64,000 nucleotides of DNA from Cephalotus follicularis. Taxonomy: Eukaryota > Streptophyta > Magnoliopsida > Oxalidales > Cephalotaceae. Location of the stretch: positions 62,001 through 126,000 of the forward strand of contig BDDD01001456.1 in NCBI GenBank assembly GCA_001972305.1. The letters are read 5' to 3'. The notes under the pieces are model-generated. The model worked only from the letters and a program-made list of their open reading frames with translations, had not been told where the DNA came from and made no database searches. The translations under genes were made by a program, and so were the position numbers. Below, one piece after another: positions 43,951 to 56,193 of this stretch. Numbering within the stretch: the first letter of the stretch is position 1; each line of letters opens with the position of its first letter.

Positions 43951-45522
43951 TTGACTCAGAAGAAGTCTAATTTTGTGTGGGATGATTCCTGTGAAGCGAG
44001 TTTCCAAGAGTTGAAGAGTCGGTTAATTTCGGCTCCAGTGTTGGCAGTACTAGAAGGTAATGAGGGATTTACTGTTTACACAGATGCTTCTGGGAAAGGA
44101 TTGGGATGCGTTCTGATGCAACATGGTAGGGTGATCGCATACGCATCGAGAAAGTTGAAACCGTACGAAGAAAACTATCCCGTACACGATCTTGAGTTGG
44201 CAGCCATAGTATTTGCCTTGCAGAAATGGAGGCACTATCTCTATGGAGCTCAGTTTGAAATCTTTACTGACCATAAGAGCTTAAAATATTTGTTTTCCCA
44301 GAAGGAGCTCAACATGAGACAGAGGCGATGGGTGGAGTTCTTCAACAACTATAACTGCAATATACAGTACCACCCGGGAAAGGCAAATGTAGTGGCTCAT
44401 GCGCTCAGTCTCAAGGCGATGATTGCTAGAGCTATGGTGTCACAGTGGAATCTATTGGAGGAATTTCAGAGATGGAATCCGTTCATGGTTTCCCGAGGAG
44501 TGATTGTGGCAAGTATGAGAGCACAACCGGAACTTCTCGGGCGTATTTTGCCTGCTCAGTATAGTGACACTGAATTGGGGAGTATTCGTGAGAACCTAGA
44601 CACTGATTCTGAGTTCTCCATTCATACTGATGGCATATTGAGGTTCCGAGGAAGGATATGTGTTCCGGATGACGAGAGTATCAAGAATGAGCTATTGCAA
44701 CAAGCTCATAAATTGAGATACAGTGTTCACCCAGGACGTTCCAAGATGTGGCACGACCTGAAGAAGAATTACTGGTGGAGTGGTATGAAACGGGAAATTG
44801 CTGAATATGTAGCAAGATGTTTGACCTGTCAGAGAGTGAAGGCTGAACATCAGAAACCTGCGGGACTGCTACAATCGCTACCAGTGGTTGAATGGAAATG
44901 GGAACACGTGACCATGGACTTCGTGTCAGGATTCAGATCACCTATTTGCTGGGACGAGGTAGGTGAGAGACAAGTGCTTGGACCAGACTTGGTACACGAG
45001 ACCACTGATAAAGTGGAAATGATCAAGAAGAGGCTGCTAGCTGCACAAAGTCGGCAGAAGAGTTACGCCGATAGCAAGCGAAGGAAGCTAGAGTTTGATA
45101 AGGGAGATCATGTTTTCTTGAAGATTTCACCGTCGAAAGGCGTATACCATTTTGGCCTCAAAGGGAAGTTAGCTCCAAGATATATTGGACCTTACGAGAT
45201 ACTGGAAAGAGTGGGGGAGGTAGCATATCAGCTTGCACTACCGCCTAGCTTGTCGGACGTACATAACGTATTTCATGTTTCAATATTACGGAAATACGTA
45301 CCCGACCCATCTCACATATTGAGCTACGACCCTGGATTCATTAGTCTGAGATTAACATATGAAGAAAGGCCAACAAGGATTGTGGATAGAATGAAAAAGG
45401 TTCTAAGGAACAAGACCATCCCTATGGTCAAAGTGTTGTGGCGTTTTCACGGAACTGAGGAAGCTACGTGGGAGCGTGAGGACGAAATGAGGGAAACATT
45501 TCCCCACTTGTTCGGAATGTAA
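43951..45522 (+). pseudogene. Gypsy F RNase H, integrase and chromodomain-like tail
   Basis: RNase H ([39 protein letters not shown]), the integrase zinc domain ([31 protein letters not shown]), the start of the integrase core (HVTMDFVSG), and the tail (GPYEILERVGEVAYQLALP, RNKTIPMVKVLWRFHG, REDEMRETFPHLFGM). Shorter overall than in E. Fossil. Confidence 0.9.
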
Positions 45523-45568
45523 TGTAAGGGCTAAATTCGAGGATGAATTTTCTTTAAGGAGGGGGGAA

Positions 45569-47407
45569 TGTAATAACCGCAACTTCAATTAATGTATATT
45601 GATCCAATTTAAATTAAATATACATTTTAATTGAGTTATTTGTTCAATTATATGGATTTCTATGATTGGTAAATGCTCGGGATGAATGGATGTGCAATTG
45701 GTGAAGTATCAAAATTAAGATGCCCTAAACCGGCCCAAACAGCCGACTGTCACAGGGCAACAGTCGACTGTTTACTACGTATTGAAGGCAGTCGACTGCC
45801 AGTTGAATCCAGTCTACTGGATTTGTCCAGGACAGACTCCTGGCATGTGCAGGGACAAGAATGACAGGTGGGTAGGAGGCACATGCGTTCACCACCTGCC
45901 AGAACATGCAAAAGGGAATGCTTGCATGTTCTCTGCAGACCCACAACCTACAAATTGAAAAATAATAAGAGAAAGGTGAAGAGAGGGATGCATGTGATGG
46001 AAAGAAAAGAGAGAAATGTGAGTGCATGTGACTTAGAGAAGGAATCTGACAAATTCAACAGATTTTTGACCTTATATCAGCTGTTGAATTGTGAAATGAG
46101 TGTTAGAAACATTGAGTGAAGAGAGGAATTATCGGAGCTTGCATTGGAGGAATTGTAGAGAGCACCAAGGAGGACTTGGAAGCTTTAGACTCTTGGTAAG
46201 TTTCTAAACTCGACCTCACTGCCATATGTGTTGATAAAATAGCTAGGAGAATGTGGAATATCTTCTGTTAATATTTAGAATTAACAACCTCTTGAATTGA
46301 AATGGAAAATAGTGATTGGATCAAGTGGAATTGGTGACTATAGTCTCTAATGGAATTATAGATGTTGTAAGTTGGCATTATATAGACATTCTCTTGAGTA
46401 TAGATATATATATATACCTTCTGTCAAAACAAGTTAAATGAATCCGAGATTGAATGATACTTGACATAGAGTTCAAAGAAAAAGTGGTGGAATGGTAAGA
46501 ATGATGTTAAGACTCAATGAGCTAGTGATTAAGCTACTGTTAGAGTTATTGAAACCTACTGGTACTAATGCATGTGTCCATAAAACATGCATACATAGAT
46601 TGAACTTGCTGGATTGAAAGTTTGTTGGTGAAGAAGGCTTGAAACTCAAAGAGAAAGATCAAACTCAATTGATCTTGGGATAGCGATTTGAGGTAGGGGT
46701 AATGATATGTTATGGAAGATATAGTATGCATATTGTGTATGTCTATTTTCTGCATGTTTACATGTGTTGAAATTGATTGGGATTGAATTTGAATTGCATG
46801 ACATGCCACAACCTGCATTTTCTGGGCAGAGGCAGTCGACTGCACCCCTTGGCAGTCGACTACTGAACCTATCCAGTCGACTGCCAAGGCAAAGCAGTCG
46901 ACTACACAACCAAGGCAGTCGGCTATTCTTGATGGCAGTCGACTGTTCTGGGCAAATTTTCTGGTATAAGTCCTATTAAGGCCTCAAATTTGAATGTAAT
47001 GAACCTGGCCTCAATTTGGATGACTAGAACAGTTAATCCTGGCCTCATATAAAATTACATTCCAAAACTAAACAGTGTACGCACTCCTTGTGAGAGTTGC
47101 AAATGAATTGATTATGTGATGCTATTCTTGCGAATCCTTGCATTACTATTGATTTGTGTTATTGCTACTGATTTGGTTATTATTACTGAATATGCTACGG
47201 TCACATTAGTATAAACTGTTTGGTGTCATTAACACCACTACTACTTGAATTTCAACAATTGAAACCAACTATGGGCTATGTACCCAAATTATGATATCAA
47301 CTATCATTTTCAAAAGAATGATTATTGCCAAATGAACTACTGATTTTCCTCCTATATGAGAGGTACCTACTGTTTTGTTTCCCAAACTGGAAACCACTAG
47401 TTTACAC
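45569..47407 (+). repeat. Gypsy F 3' LTR
   Basis: TGTAATAACCGC start. First palindrome set about 45745-45825. Second set at 46833, 46853, 46874, 46895, 46916 and 46936 (steps 20, 21, 21, 21, 20). It is longer than the shared LTR because of the region after about 46735. The block before 47400 is recognisable in the D LTR ('GAGGTACCTACTGTTT...GGAAACCACT' against 16480-16530 reversed). The U5 end is not seen; CACTA sequence starts at about 47408. Confidence 0.85.
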
Positions 47408-47409
47408 TT

Positions 47410-47607
47410 GTGAACTTCAATCACTTGTTGTACAATAATTATTTATTGGATGATGAACCTTTCATCTTAGTTGAGCAAGTAGAGCATGTTTGGTACGTGC
47501 AAGACCCTACAGAATCGGATTGGCATGTTGTTGTTCCTTTGACAGCCAGAGACAAGTTTGACATGTGCTCGTCGGAGGATTCGGTTCTCCCAATAGGAAT
47601 TCCATAA
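47410..47607 (+). pseudogene. CACTA transposase C-terminal piece (DUF4216-like)
   Basis: Reads NFNHLLYNNYLLDDEPFILV, then EQVEHVWYVQDPTESDWHVVV and a stop. The 'DEPFILA.Q...VFYV.DP....W.VV' pattern is the DUF4216 domain found at the end of the large En/Spm transposase (TnpD-like). Only the last 66 or so residues remain; the catalytic part is absent. The following 47608-47763 may be untranslated sequence. Confidence 0.75.
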
Positions 47608-49136
47608 GTTCAACCCTTCAGTATGCAAGAGTCGGATAACATTGGACCGGATCATACTCACAATGTAGTGTCTTGGGTGAGAGAAGGGATTGATGGGGAA
47701 ACTATTGACACGGGGCTTCCAAATAATGATATAGATGATGGGAGTATGAGCAAAGATGATTGACACTATTTTTTTTTTTTGAATTTGAAGTGCAATTATG
47801 TACTCTCATTAATAAAGTGTTACAATGTTTCATTTTGAATCTTCATCGTATTGCCTCGAAATTATTGTAATTATAGTATGGATGATTGTTGTAATATATA
47901 TGTATATTGGTATGGGACAGTATGCATATGTAGTTACCCTCAAGACTCCTGGTAGAGTGCCAATGGATATGGATCGCATTGTATAGACTGTAGGAATATT
48001 GATTGTAATGGATATAGAACGGTTAGTGATATGGTATGCTCACTGTTGATGGGTTGTGTTATAGCCTTGCATTGATATGAAATGACATTGCTAGTATCTA
48101 TTGACATGTATGCATCTTCATGACATACACAAAGTATATTTGCTTCACCTCTGTATGTTTCACTGCATATGTATATTGTACAAAACCATTGGCTGCTGAC
48201 CTATTTCATTGTAATGAAATGAGTCAGGTTTAGGTCCAGTTGGCGAGCAGCAATGATTAGCCAGGGCAAACGCAGAGTAAGGATTTATGTTTCTCCAGCT
48301 TATATTTGTATAAATATGAATAAAGTAAATGAACAGATATCCTATGAGAATTGCTTATGATCATTATATGACTTGCTGGCTTGTGGCAGTGCTAGTATAT
48401 ATATGAGTGTTGATGTATTGGATATCCATGGTTTTCATATTGAGGAGTTGAGATGACTATCCTCCATATTTGTATGATATATTCGTTAAGATGTGGTATG
48501 GTGCGGACTGAGCCCCCATCATATAAATTGCGATGTTTATCATGTGGCATGGATCCGATAAACGGATACTACATGCCCGATTTTTTTGGAAATCTTAAGA
48601 GTATGATAATTTAATGGGTATCAACATGTAGTTGTTTATTATGTTGTTTTTATCTCATATTTTTTACTTCGCATAAATGAGTTCATGTTTGTATAGGTTG
48701 ATGACGGGCGAGAGAGTTCACGGTGTACACATGGATGACTTACATGAAGAGCCTAATCAGCAGAGATCTCTCCCCCTTGCTAGATCACATGAGGGGATAT
48801 CAATAGAATTTATACATGACATTTCTAAATATATATTTTATTTTTTTCCATATAAAAGAAGAGTCAGATTTTCTAGCAGGGTCAATAAACATGTCAATTG
48901 ACTAAACAATAGTTGTCACAAAATCCGAAACTTAACATCTGTTTCAACAAGCCATCTAACATAAATGTGGGGATCAAGGAAGTCTATTTGTGTTCAACAA
49001 CTGTTCCATTTTTATTTTTTCTTATTTGGGAGGATGCAAGGTTACCTATATAGAAACTAGTTCATTTTGTTTCAGTACATGAAGACTAGAAATTGATATG
49101 ATGCAACTTACAAACATGTTCTCATTAATCTCATAG

Positions 49137-49393
49137 GAGAATCTTCTGCATCTGATGCCAATACTTCTGCAAATAAAGTTAGAGGGCCTACAAAACCCCT
49201 AAAGCAGTGGGGCACAGATAAAAGATTGATCTTTGAGTGGAATGAATTTCACCAACCTGTTGGACCAAATGCTACAGTTTTGGTAGGACAGTTGGGGAGC
49301 TTTGCTCAGGATGGTGATTTGTTACCATTGACAATCACTTCACGGAGTGGGATGGATCAATCTGTGTTAGATAACATTTGGGAAGACATTTTA
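49137..49393 (+). pseudogene. CACTA transposase_24-like gene, exon with GPTKPL block
   Basis: Follows an AG acceptor (49135-49136) and ends at a GT donor (49394). It reads SSASDANTSANKVRGPTKPL, then WNEFHQPVGPNATVLVGQLG and DNIWEDIL. 'RGP.K.L', 'FN..GQPVGPN' and 'IW..I' are the typical opening of the Ptta/En/Spm (transposase_24) family. The reading frame continues cleanly into the next exon. Confidence 0.75.
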
Positions 49394-49490
49394 GTAAAAA
49401 TTACTTCAATTATGATATTAAGCTCTCAATATTTTTTTATATTTGATATTCACAACTGTGATGTCTGATGTCTAATTTTCAATTTTTTAG

Positions 49491-49694
49491 AGCAACACCA
49501 ATGCACCCCTGGAATACATAACAATTTGCATGAAGTTGCTCAACGAAAAATGGAGGGTCTGGAAACATAGAGTAAAGCATGATTACTACTTGGTTCACCA
49601 AACAGACGAGGAGCGTAGGTCGAACCCTCCTCGTAGGTTGGATCCTGAGCAGTGGGAAACTGTAATCAGATTCTGGGGTAAAGAATCATCAAAG
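49491..49694 (+). pseudogene. CACTA transposase_24-like gene, second exon
   Basis: AG acceptor at 49489-49490 and GT donor at 49695. Reads 'MKLLNEKWRVWKHRVKHDYY' and 'RLDPEQWETVIRFWGKESSK', matching the family's 'W..WK..LK..Y' and 'QW..LV.YW' blocks. In frame with the previous exon. Confidence 0.78.
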
Positions 49695-49832
49695 GTATGA
49701 TTTAATATGTTGAGCATTGTAATAGAGATAAACTTGATATTTACAACCTCATACATATGAAATATAATTGACATCAATAACTTCAAATGCAAAAATGTTA
49801 TAAACATCTTTTTCTTCTCTTTCCTTTTGTAG

Positions 49833-50700
49833 AAAATTGCATAAACAAATTCAGAATATCGCGGATGCCCTGTGGCCGTCAGTAGGACTGGTAGGACGAG
49901 TCATGCGAATAAACATCACAAGGTAGCTCTTTAAGTTAATGAGGTTTATCACTAAAAGTAACATTATACAATCCATCTACGTCGTTCAAGGTCATTAAAC
50001 ATTACATATATTTATCTATGTTAGTGATATTATATGAGTTCATCTATGTTGTTGCATTGAGCATTTCAGATGAATCAAAATAATGAGCCCATCAATTGGC
50101 CTAGCGTGTGGAGAACAACCTGGGAAAAAAAGGGACATATGACGAAAAGGATGGTGTGAAAGAAATTGAGGTATAACTTGTGCATTAAATTTTGTAACTG
50201 AATTGCATAACTGAATTATATTAAATATATGAGTGTTAATGTGTAAGTCATTTTGCATGTTTGAAGAAAATTCATTTTTCTTTGGTTGATAGGAGCAACT
50301 GATAACATAATTAAGTACACTAGCACCAAAAAATAGTCAAGATCCAACAATGTTAGACCAAGTCTTTGTTGATGTGTTGGTGGTGATGGACATGGTTGTG
50401 TGCGGACAATGGGCATAGTTGTTGTCCCACCTAGTAGTAAATCAAGAACATCATCTTCCAAAGCTTCTCAATTTAAATTTGAAGCAAGTATTCGTGCAGA
50501 GTATGAAGAAAGATTCACTGATCTCAAAAGAAAGTTGCGGCAACAAATAAGTGACCAACAACGAAAGATTGTAGAACTTATGACAGTTATGCGTAATCAA
50601 AATGTTACATCTCGAAGATTTCATTCGACAATTCCTACTTTTGCTTCTAGTGTAAGCGAAAGTCGGGATCCGACCTTTTTACCAACCTCTCATCAGGTAA
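49833..50700 (+). pseudogene. CACTA transposase_24-like gene, later exons (decayed)
   Basis: The piece after the AG at 49831-49832 resembles the family's 'A..N..NR......HT.G..S...' block but has an early in-frame stop, so the gene is dead. Another piece at about 50070-50170 follows. The last (about 50400-50700) reads TMGIVVVPPSSKSRTSSSKA, then a basic coiled coil 'LKRKLRQQISDQQRKIVELM', the usual C-terminal helix of this family. Exon borders here are uncertain. Confidence 0.6.
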
Positions 50701-51406
50701 TTATCTATATATGAAAATATGCATCTCATTTCCATAGAAAATATATATATTAATGATACATATTTGAACTTGTATTTTATTTTATACATTCATACCTTTT
50801 GCAGCATGATGATACACCTGGGGCATAGAAGCAGAGATAAATAAATAGTCAGTAAGGTTATTGGAGGTTAGGCTCTTCTAAATTTAGATGATTATCTCTC
50901 CCCCTATCACTCTCTCTCTGGGATGGGGGGTGAAATGGTATAACGATGCTTTTGCTAATCTATTGTGGCCTTAATTTTCTCAGATTTTTTGGAAATTGAA
51001 TTTCTCATGACCAATAAATGCAGGTGAGGAAGCCAATGTGCCGTATCAAGCATGTGCTCAATGAGAGAGCAACTGAAGAGCTAGATCCTAGGAGGTCTAT
51101 AGAGATAAAGAAGATGATTGATGCCTTGTGATGCCTCTTTTCCTGAATGCTCTGAGTTGGGTTTGTTGGTAGGGTGTGTTACTGTGTTTCTTTCTTGGTT
51201 TTTCTTGGTTGAATAATTTAATACACTGAATTATAAATTTTGAGGCTTGAATAACGTTAATACACTAAATTATCTGGGAACAAGGCCTTCACTAATGTGG
51301 CCTTCGAAGGAGTTGTAAATCATTTGTAGTTAAGGCCCAAAACTATTCTTTTGTCATGAAACTTCAGTATTCTCCCAACTTTTATATAATATTTTTATAC
51401 ATAGTT
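50701..51406. other. Stretch with no convincing gene
   Basis: AT-rich. A short open stretch at about 51024-51128 reads RKPMCRIKHVLNERATEELD and might be a last exon of the CACTA gene or chance. Nothing else supported. Confidence 0.5.
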
Positions 51407-51620
51407 TTGTTTTGAAGGGCCGAGCCCTATTATATTTTATGTTTTAATAATATGGTTGAGACGGAGCCCAATCCATACGTATTTTCTGTTTTGAGTTGTG
51501 GTTTGCTGAGGGCTGAGCCAAATTATAAACTGTGATTTTCTTTACAAGGGACATAGTCCAATAAACGGATACTACATGCCTGATTTTTGTAAAAATTAAA
51601 GACTTAGAATTATTTTCAAG
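51407..51620. repeat. Degenerate four-fold repeat with GAGCCC core
   Basis: Four loosely related units of about 45 to 60 bp, each with a 'GG.C.GAGCCC.AT' style core (near 51420, 51463, 51511, 51549), followed by AT-rich spacer. The last carries ATAAACGGATACTACATGCC (51561 on), also present at 48556-48575 on the other side of the CACTA exons. Probably LTR or subterminal repeat relics. Confidence 0.55.
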
Positions 51621-52004
51621 TTTTTGTTGAAAAGTTAGACTTTATCATTTTAAATTATCTTTGTTAGTGATATTCCTTAAGGTTCTCTTTTGTGGAGTCA
51701 CCAATTTTTTTTTCATTGTAATCATTCTAGGCCATAATTTTGAAGCATATGCACCTTGTTTATGGCTCAATGCTAGGCTAGGTAGCTGTATATATATTCT
51801 TGAAGAGAACATACACAGAAGTTTTAAAAATAGATAAAGTGATATATATATATATATATAAAATCAATATCTTTTACTTTCACTACTTTAAATCGAATTC
51901 TGATGGGTAAAATTAGAGCTGGTAGCATCGTTTACCTTCACCATGATTATTCGTTTGTACATTTCAGCAAAATAATTAGTTTTCTACAATATTGTACAAT
52001 AATA
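51621..52004. other. AT-rich stretch with (AT)n microsatellite
   Basis: No coding signal. An (AT) run of about 10 units lies at 51842-51861. Confidence 0.7.
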
Positions 52005-53389
52005 TGTGACACGCCCCGTTCCCGAGCACCCCGCCCGAGGACGGCCATGCCAGGTGGAAGGATCCCCAACCTGGATCCCTAACCAAAACCCCAATAAACA
52101 AAGACTAACACTAAGGCCAAGGGCAGGCGTTAAAACACACTGCCGAGAAGAGCCACGCTCCCCAAGCCAAACGCACCTAAGGCATGGAAACAAGAAATGC
52201 TCGTGCACAAGGAAATGAACACGTTTAACATAAGCTAAGCCTGGGATCAACCCAAGGGCCCGGGGACAAACGCCAAGCATGGGACAACTACCCGAGGTCC
52301 CTCCAACACTAAACTTACACTAAGGAGATGGAATCTCGCCCCGGCTAGGTACCCAAGGGATCCACCAGGGCTCACCTGACAAAACATCTTCAGGGACCGA
52401 GCTGGTCCGAGGTCAGGAGAACAGGCAAAACTAAGGAAAACTTCTTACTCTCACTTAACGCCTGCGAGCATGCCCGGGGACAAACATCAGGGGACGCCAC
52501 CAAACCTCAGCTTAGGGTCAACCAACCCGAGCTGCGAGGTCAACCTAAGGTTTGAATAACCATGAAAATTGCCACCCCTCCCCCGGCATCACAGCAGAGG
52601 TGCCACGCACAAAAGCCCCCGGGGAGAAACATTGAAGTTTCACCAAGGCCATGGCTGGGGAGACCTGCTCCTCTGCCTAGGGTCAAACGACCCCCAAACT
52701 CATACGTCGTCCCTGCACCCTAAACGCTTAACATAAACAACGACAAGGCTGGGTAAACAACTCATAACAACGAAGTATATAAAACAACAAGTGAATTATA
52801 TACGGTCCCGGGCAAACTGCAAAGGACCCACAACATCCATGAAGTCATATACATGTTTACAAAAAGAGGATTTACAAGACATAGACATCAACAAGTCTAT
52901 ACAAAAACCCTAAGAATGTCCCCAAATGCATGAAGGTGCCCGTGGCCGAGGAGCCATCCTAAGGTGCTGCGTCAGGCGTCTACCTTAGGGATCAAACGCC
53001 CACTCCTCCATCAACCACAATAAGTCTCATACATAACCAAGTAACCAGTAACCAGTAACCAATACCCGAGGACAACAACACATGATATCAAAATAAAGCA
53101 TGAATACTTAAACAGAAAGGGAAACAACAAGTTCAACCCAGGCATCGAGTCCTCGGCTCGGAAACAAGAGTATTCACATGCTAAATCAACAGATGGCAGA
53201 AGAAGAAATCCTAGTCAAAGATAATATCATGGAAGGGCATATAAACAGTAAACTCTCAGTTATCAATTGATAGAAAGAAGAACAGCCCACTCACTAGTAT
53301 CAGCAGTTTCCTCAGCTAGCTTCCTTGTTCTGCGGACTCCGTGCCTACATCTTCCTCTGCAAGACCAACACACAACAACGCTTAGCGAC
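52005..53389 (-). repeat. GC-rich Gypsy-type LTR piece, target of Z insertion
   Basis: Begins TGTGACACGCCCCGTTCCCG, the reverse of a typical Tekay-like LTR end (CGGGGCGTGTCACA), and is visibly richer in G+C than its surroundings. Ends where Z starts, after GCGAC. No coding capacity I can support. The rest should lie beyond Z, outside the window. Identity as an LTR is inference from the end motif. Confidence 0.5.
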
Positions 53390-56037
53390 TGTAACACCCC
53401 CAGACGACGGGAGTCGTCACAGGACATAATACAGAACCTATCATAACATATCGTATCTTATACATAACATATGTAATCAAATCATTTCTTTATTAGCCAA
53501 AACGTGGTGGTCTTATCATAACTGAAACATTGAAACTTAACAATATAACATTTTCGAATAAACTTAAACATATCCGAGTTCCCAATTTAAATCATAAAAA
53601 CATAAGTCTCATAGTTTATGCCCACATAACATAGGGATCACACTCCTAGAGATCCTAACACATAGGGTGGTCATCTCTCGTCACACTTTCCCACGCTGCT
53701 CCTGAAAACCTGCCGCATGGAAAATAAAAACGCGGCTGAGCAAACCTCAGTACAGATAAGGGAATATAAAACAGTAACGATAAGTTTAAAAACAGTAAGA
53801 TTCATAACAGAAATCTTAAGTAAATAAAACAAATAAATAATCGTAAAATCACAATTGTACTTTCATAAAATCCATATAACTTTCGAAACATTTACGATGC
53901 ATTTCATAAAATCATTTACGAATCATATGTCATACTGAGCCACATACATATCACATAACATAAATTTGGCAAAGGGAGGCGCTAATTCCACATGCCCACT
54001 AGAATTGAAGTGTACGGCACTACACAAGTCAATTCTCACATAACACATATCCGATCACACCTCGGATCACATATCTGATCACACCTCAGATCACATAAAC
54101 TAGAATCGATTCATACGCCTCTATCATACATAGCGGATCCATAAATCCACCTCATGGGATTTATTCATACACTCAGAGACGCCGTAGTCTAATCACACCG
54201 CTACGGAAGTGTCACGTCCCTGTGCCAGGCCTACGACGTGCCTATGGTACGCCCCATAGGTGGGTACAATGCTCAGTATTCAATTATTACGAAAACATTG
54301 ATTTATCGAAATCAATTTTAAACCACATAAAATATGCTTTCACAAAACATATCGGAAAACCGCTCACAACGGTATCATAACATACATTTCATAACCCAAA
54401 TCATCAACTCATTTATACTTTGCTATAAAGAGGTGATCGTAACATATCGTATCATTTCATATCATATACATAACGTCGGAATCATTTAAAAATGTCAAAC
54501 CAACTTCATTTTTGAAACGTGTCAAAAAATTTATCAATTTCATAAACGAACAAGCATAGCATAAAGCAAAACTGATTTTATTTGATAAGATCATAAGAGT
54601 GTATCAAGGAACGAAGTATCCGTACCTTATGCGTTTACAATGCACTTACGGATAGGTGATTTAAAACAACTCCACTTGAGGCTCATCAATCTAAAATACA
54701 CCAAAGCCATACGTATAAGAGTCTAATACACATCAGAAACATTAAACAGACTCATGACAGTGTTTGGAAAAGACCCGGATCGATTCGGAGAACAAACGGA
54801 GCAAAACAGTTGAAAATAGTACATTTCAGGGCAAAACAGTCGACTATTACAGAGCACCAGCCGACTGGAGAAGCTCTGCATTCGACTAATCACAGGGCTA
54901 GTCAACTACTCAAACTAGAATGCAGGCAATGGACTGGTTCATTGATTCAGTCGACTACTCGACCCAAGACAGTCGACTGTGTTCATATGGCAGTTGACTG
55001 TTCATCCAATCCAGCCGACTGTCCACAAGAACAGCCGACTGTTCTGGACGACAGAACAGTAGGAAACTAGACAATTCAATACAAAAACTGATTCAAACGA
55101 GTACCACGTTAAACCAGAGACATATGGACACCAATATATGACCATATATGACATTTAGGTGACATGGAAACACAAAATTGACATTGAACAAAATAATCAG
55201 TGGCTTAACTTCAAAGGAGGGCAAGAAAACATGCATACACATATGTCCAGATTCTGTCCATTATCATTTACAGATGTTATAAAACCAATTTATGACAAGT
55301 TTAGATATATCAATCGTGTTAACAGACCTACTAACACCATGGCTAAACATATAAACGTAGGAATTGAAACTAAAGGACAGTAAGAGAATAAAACTCAAAT
55401 CATAACATTGCAGCAAAACCATAGCAGAAAGGAACGAATTAACTGACCTGTAATGGTATAAAGAACACAGAAACCGTACGAGAAATACCACAATTCTATG
55501 ATCACAAGGCTGAACACAAAAACAAAACAAAAGAGAAGGAAAAACGAATATACAAACTCAAAGCTTGTCAAGAAAATATGATCAAAAGACAACAAGGGAT
55601 AACAATCAAACCTGATTTGATGAAGAACACAACAATCACAAGAACATAGAAATTCTCACTTCTAACTTCGGCAGTGACTTCACAGAAGGGAGAGGCAATC
55701 ATATAATAATGACAATGTCTCTCACAAAAAGGAAAAAGGGAGACAAAATCTGCCAAAAAGGGAAGAATAGAGGATTTCCATGGATTTAGAATGGAAAGAA
55801 GATATTTTTGCCGTGTGGAAGTAATGAGGGGAGAGAGTGTTCGGGAGAAAGGAGGAAGAAATAGGAAAGAAAAGAAGAAAGAAGAAAGAAAAAGGAAAAA
55901 GGAAAGAAAAATAAAAGAACAATAAATAAAATGATTAAAATGAAATAATAGGATTTTAAAACAAATAAAAGGAATTTGTTGTAATAAATAAAATTTGATT
56001 AAAATAACAATAAACCCAAACCCAACATAGCATTACA
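53390..56037 (-). repeat. Gypsy Z 3' LTR
   Basis: TGTAATGCTATGTTGGG (56037) to GGGTGTTACA (53390) on the minus strand, 2.65 kb. CAGTCGACT palindromes occupy 54834-55050, mostly at 21-bp steps. A long purine-rich tract (GAAAGAAAAGAAG type) lies at about 55850-55925. The block 53700-53760 with GCTCAGCCGCGTTT (reversed) is also in 13584-14701. Confidence 0.92.
54834..55050. repeat. Z left LTR palindrome array
   Basis: About ten motifs (CAGTCGACTA, CAGCCGACTG, CATTCGACTA, CAGTCGACTG, CAGTTGACTG and others), typical steps 20 to 22 bp. Several have TCGA changed to TTGA or TCAA. Confidence 0.88.
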
Positions 56038-56193
56038 TACCCAATTTCGGATTGGTATCAGTCAGCCCCATTCACATAGGCCGAAAACACAGGGCAATCG
56101 GACTTAAAAATTAATAAAATTAGAAAAGCCCGAAAACACACATAAAATTTGAAAAACACATACGAATAACCGAAATCATAACACAAACATAGC

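Larger units (their letters stand above)
41278..47407 (+). mobile_element. Gypsy element F, Tekay/Del type (fossil)
   Basis: Primer site, gag, zinc knuckle, protease, RT, RNase H, integrase, chromodomain-like tail, purine tract (45555-45568) and 3' LTR (45569 to about 47407, where CACTA sequence begins). Its 5' LTR is the shared one. Near identical to E. Broken, with about six to ten breaks. The LTR-body-LTR-body-LTR arrangement with E suggests recombination between LTRs. Confidence 0.9.
47408..51130 (+). mobile_element. CACTA (En/Spm) DNA transposon remnant
   Basis: Contains the C-terminal piece of a CACTA transposase (47437-47607) followed by a second gene of the Ptta/En/Spm transposase_24 type with introns (about 48698-50700). 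I could not find convincing CACTA/TAGTG termini or a 3-bp target duplication, so the ends are approximate. It begins inside F's 3' LTR, which points to insertion there or to rearrangement. 47620-48690 is AT-rich with no coding signal apart from a possible short exon. Confidence 0.7.

Noticed and set aside
47763-47785. CACTA followed by a T-run as a transposon terminus
   Set aside because: Only CACTA plus a T-run matches; no inverted partner or 3-bp target copy was found, and coding relics of the same transposon lie on both sides.
50400-50714. Possible host gene with a coiled coil
   Set aside because: It sits downstream of transposase_24-type exons and matches the expected C-terminal helix of that family, so the transposon explanation is simpler.
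52006-52280. Overlapping open frames on both strands in GC-rich sequence
   Set aside because: High G+C lowers stop frequency, both strands are open at once, and the stretch looks like an LTR piece.
55850-55925. Purine-rich tract in the Z LTR as a polypurine primer
   Set aside because: It lies inside the LTR rather than next to its start, and both LTR copies carry it; it is simple-sequence DNA.
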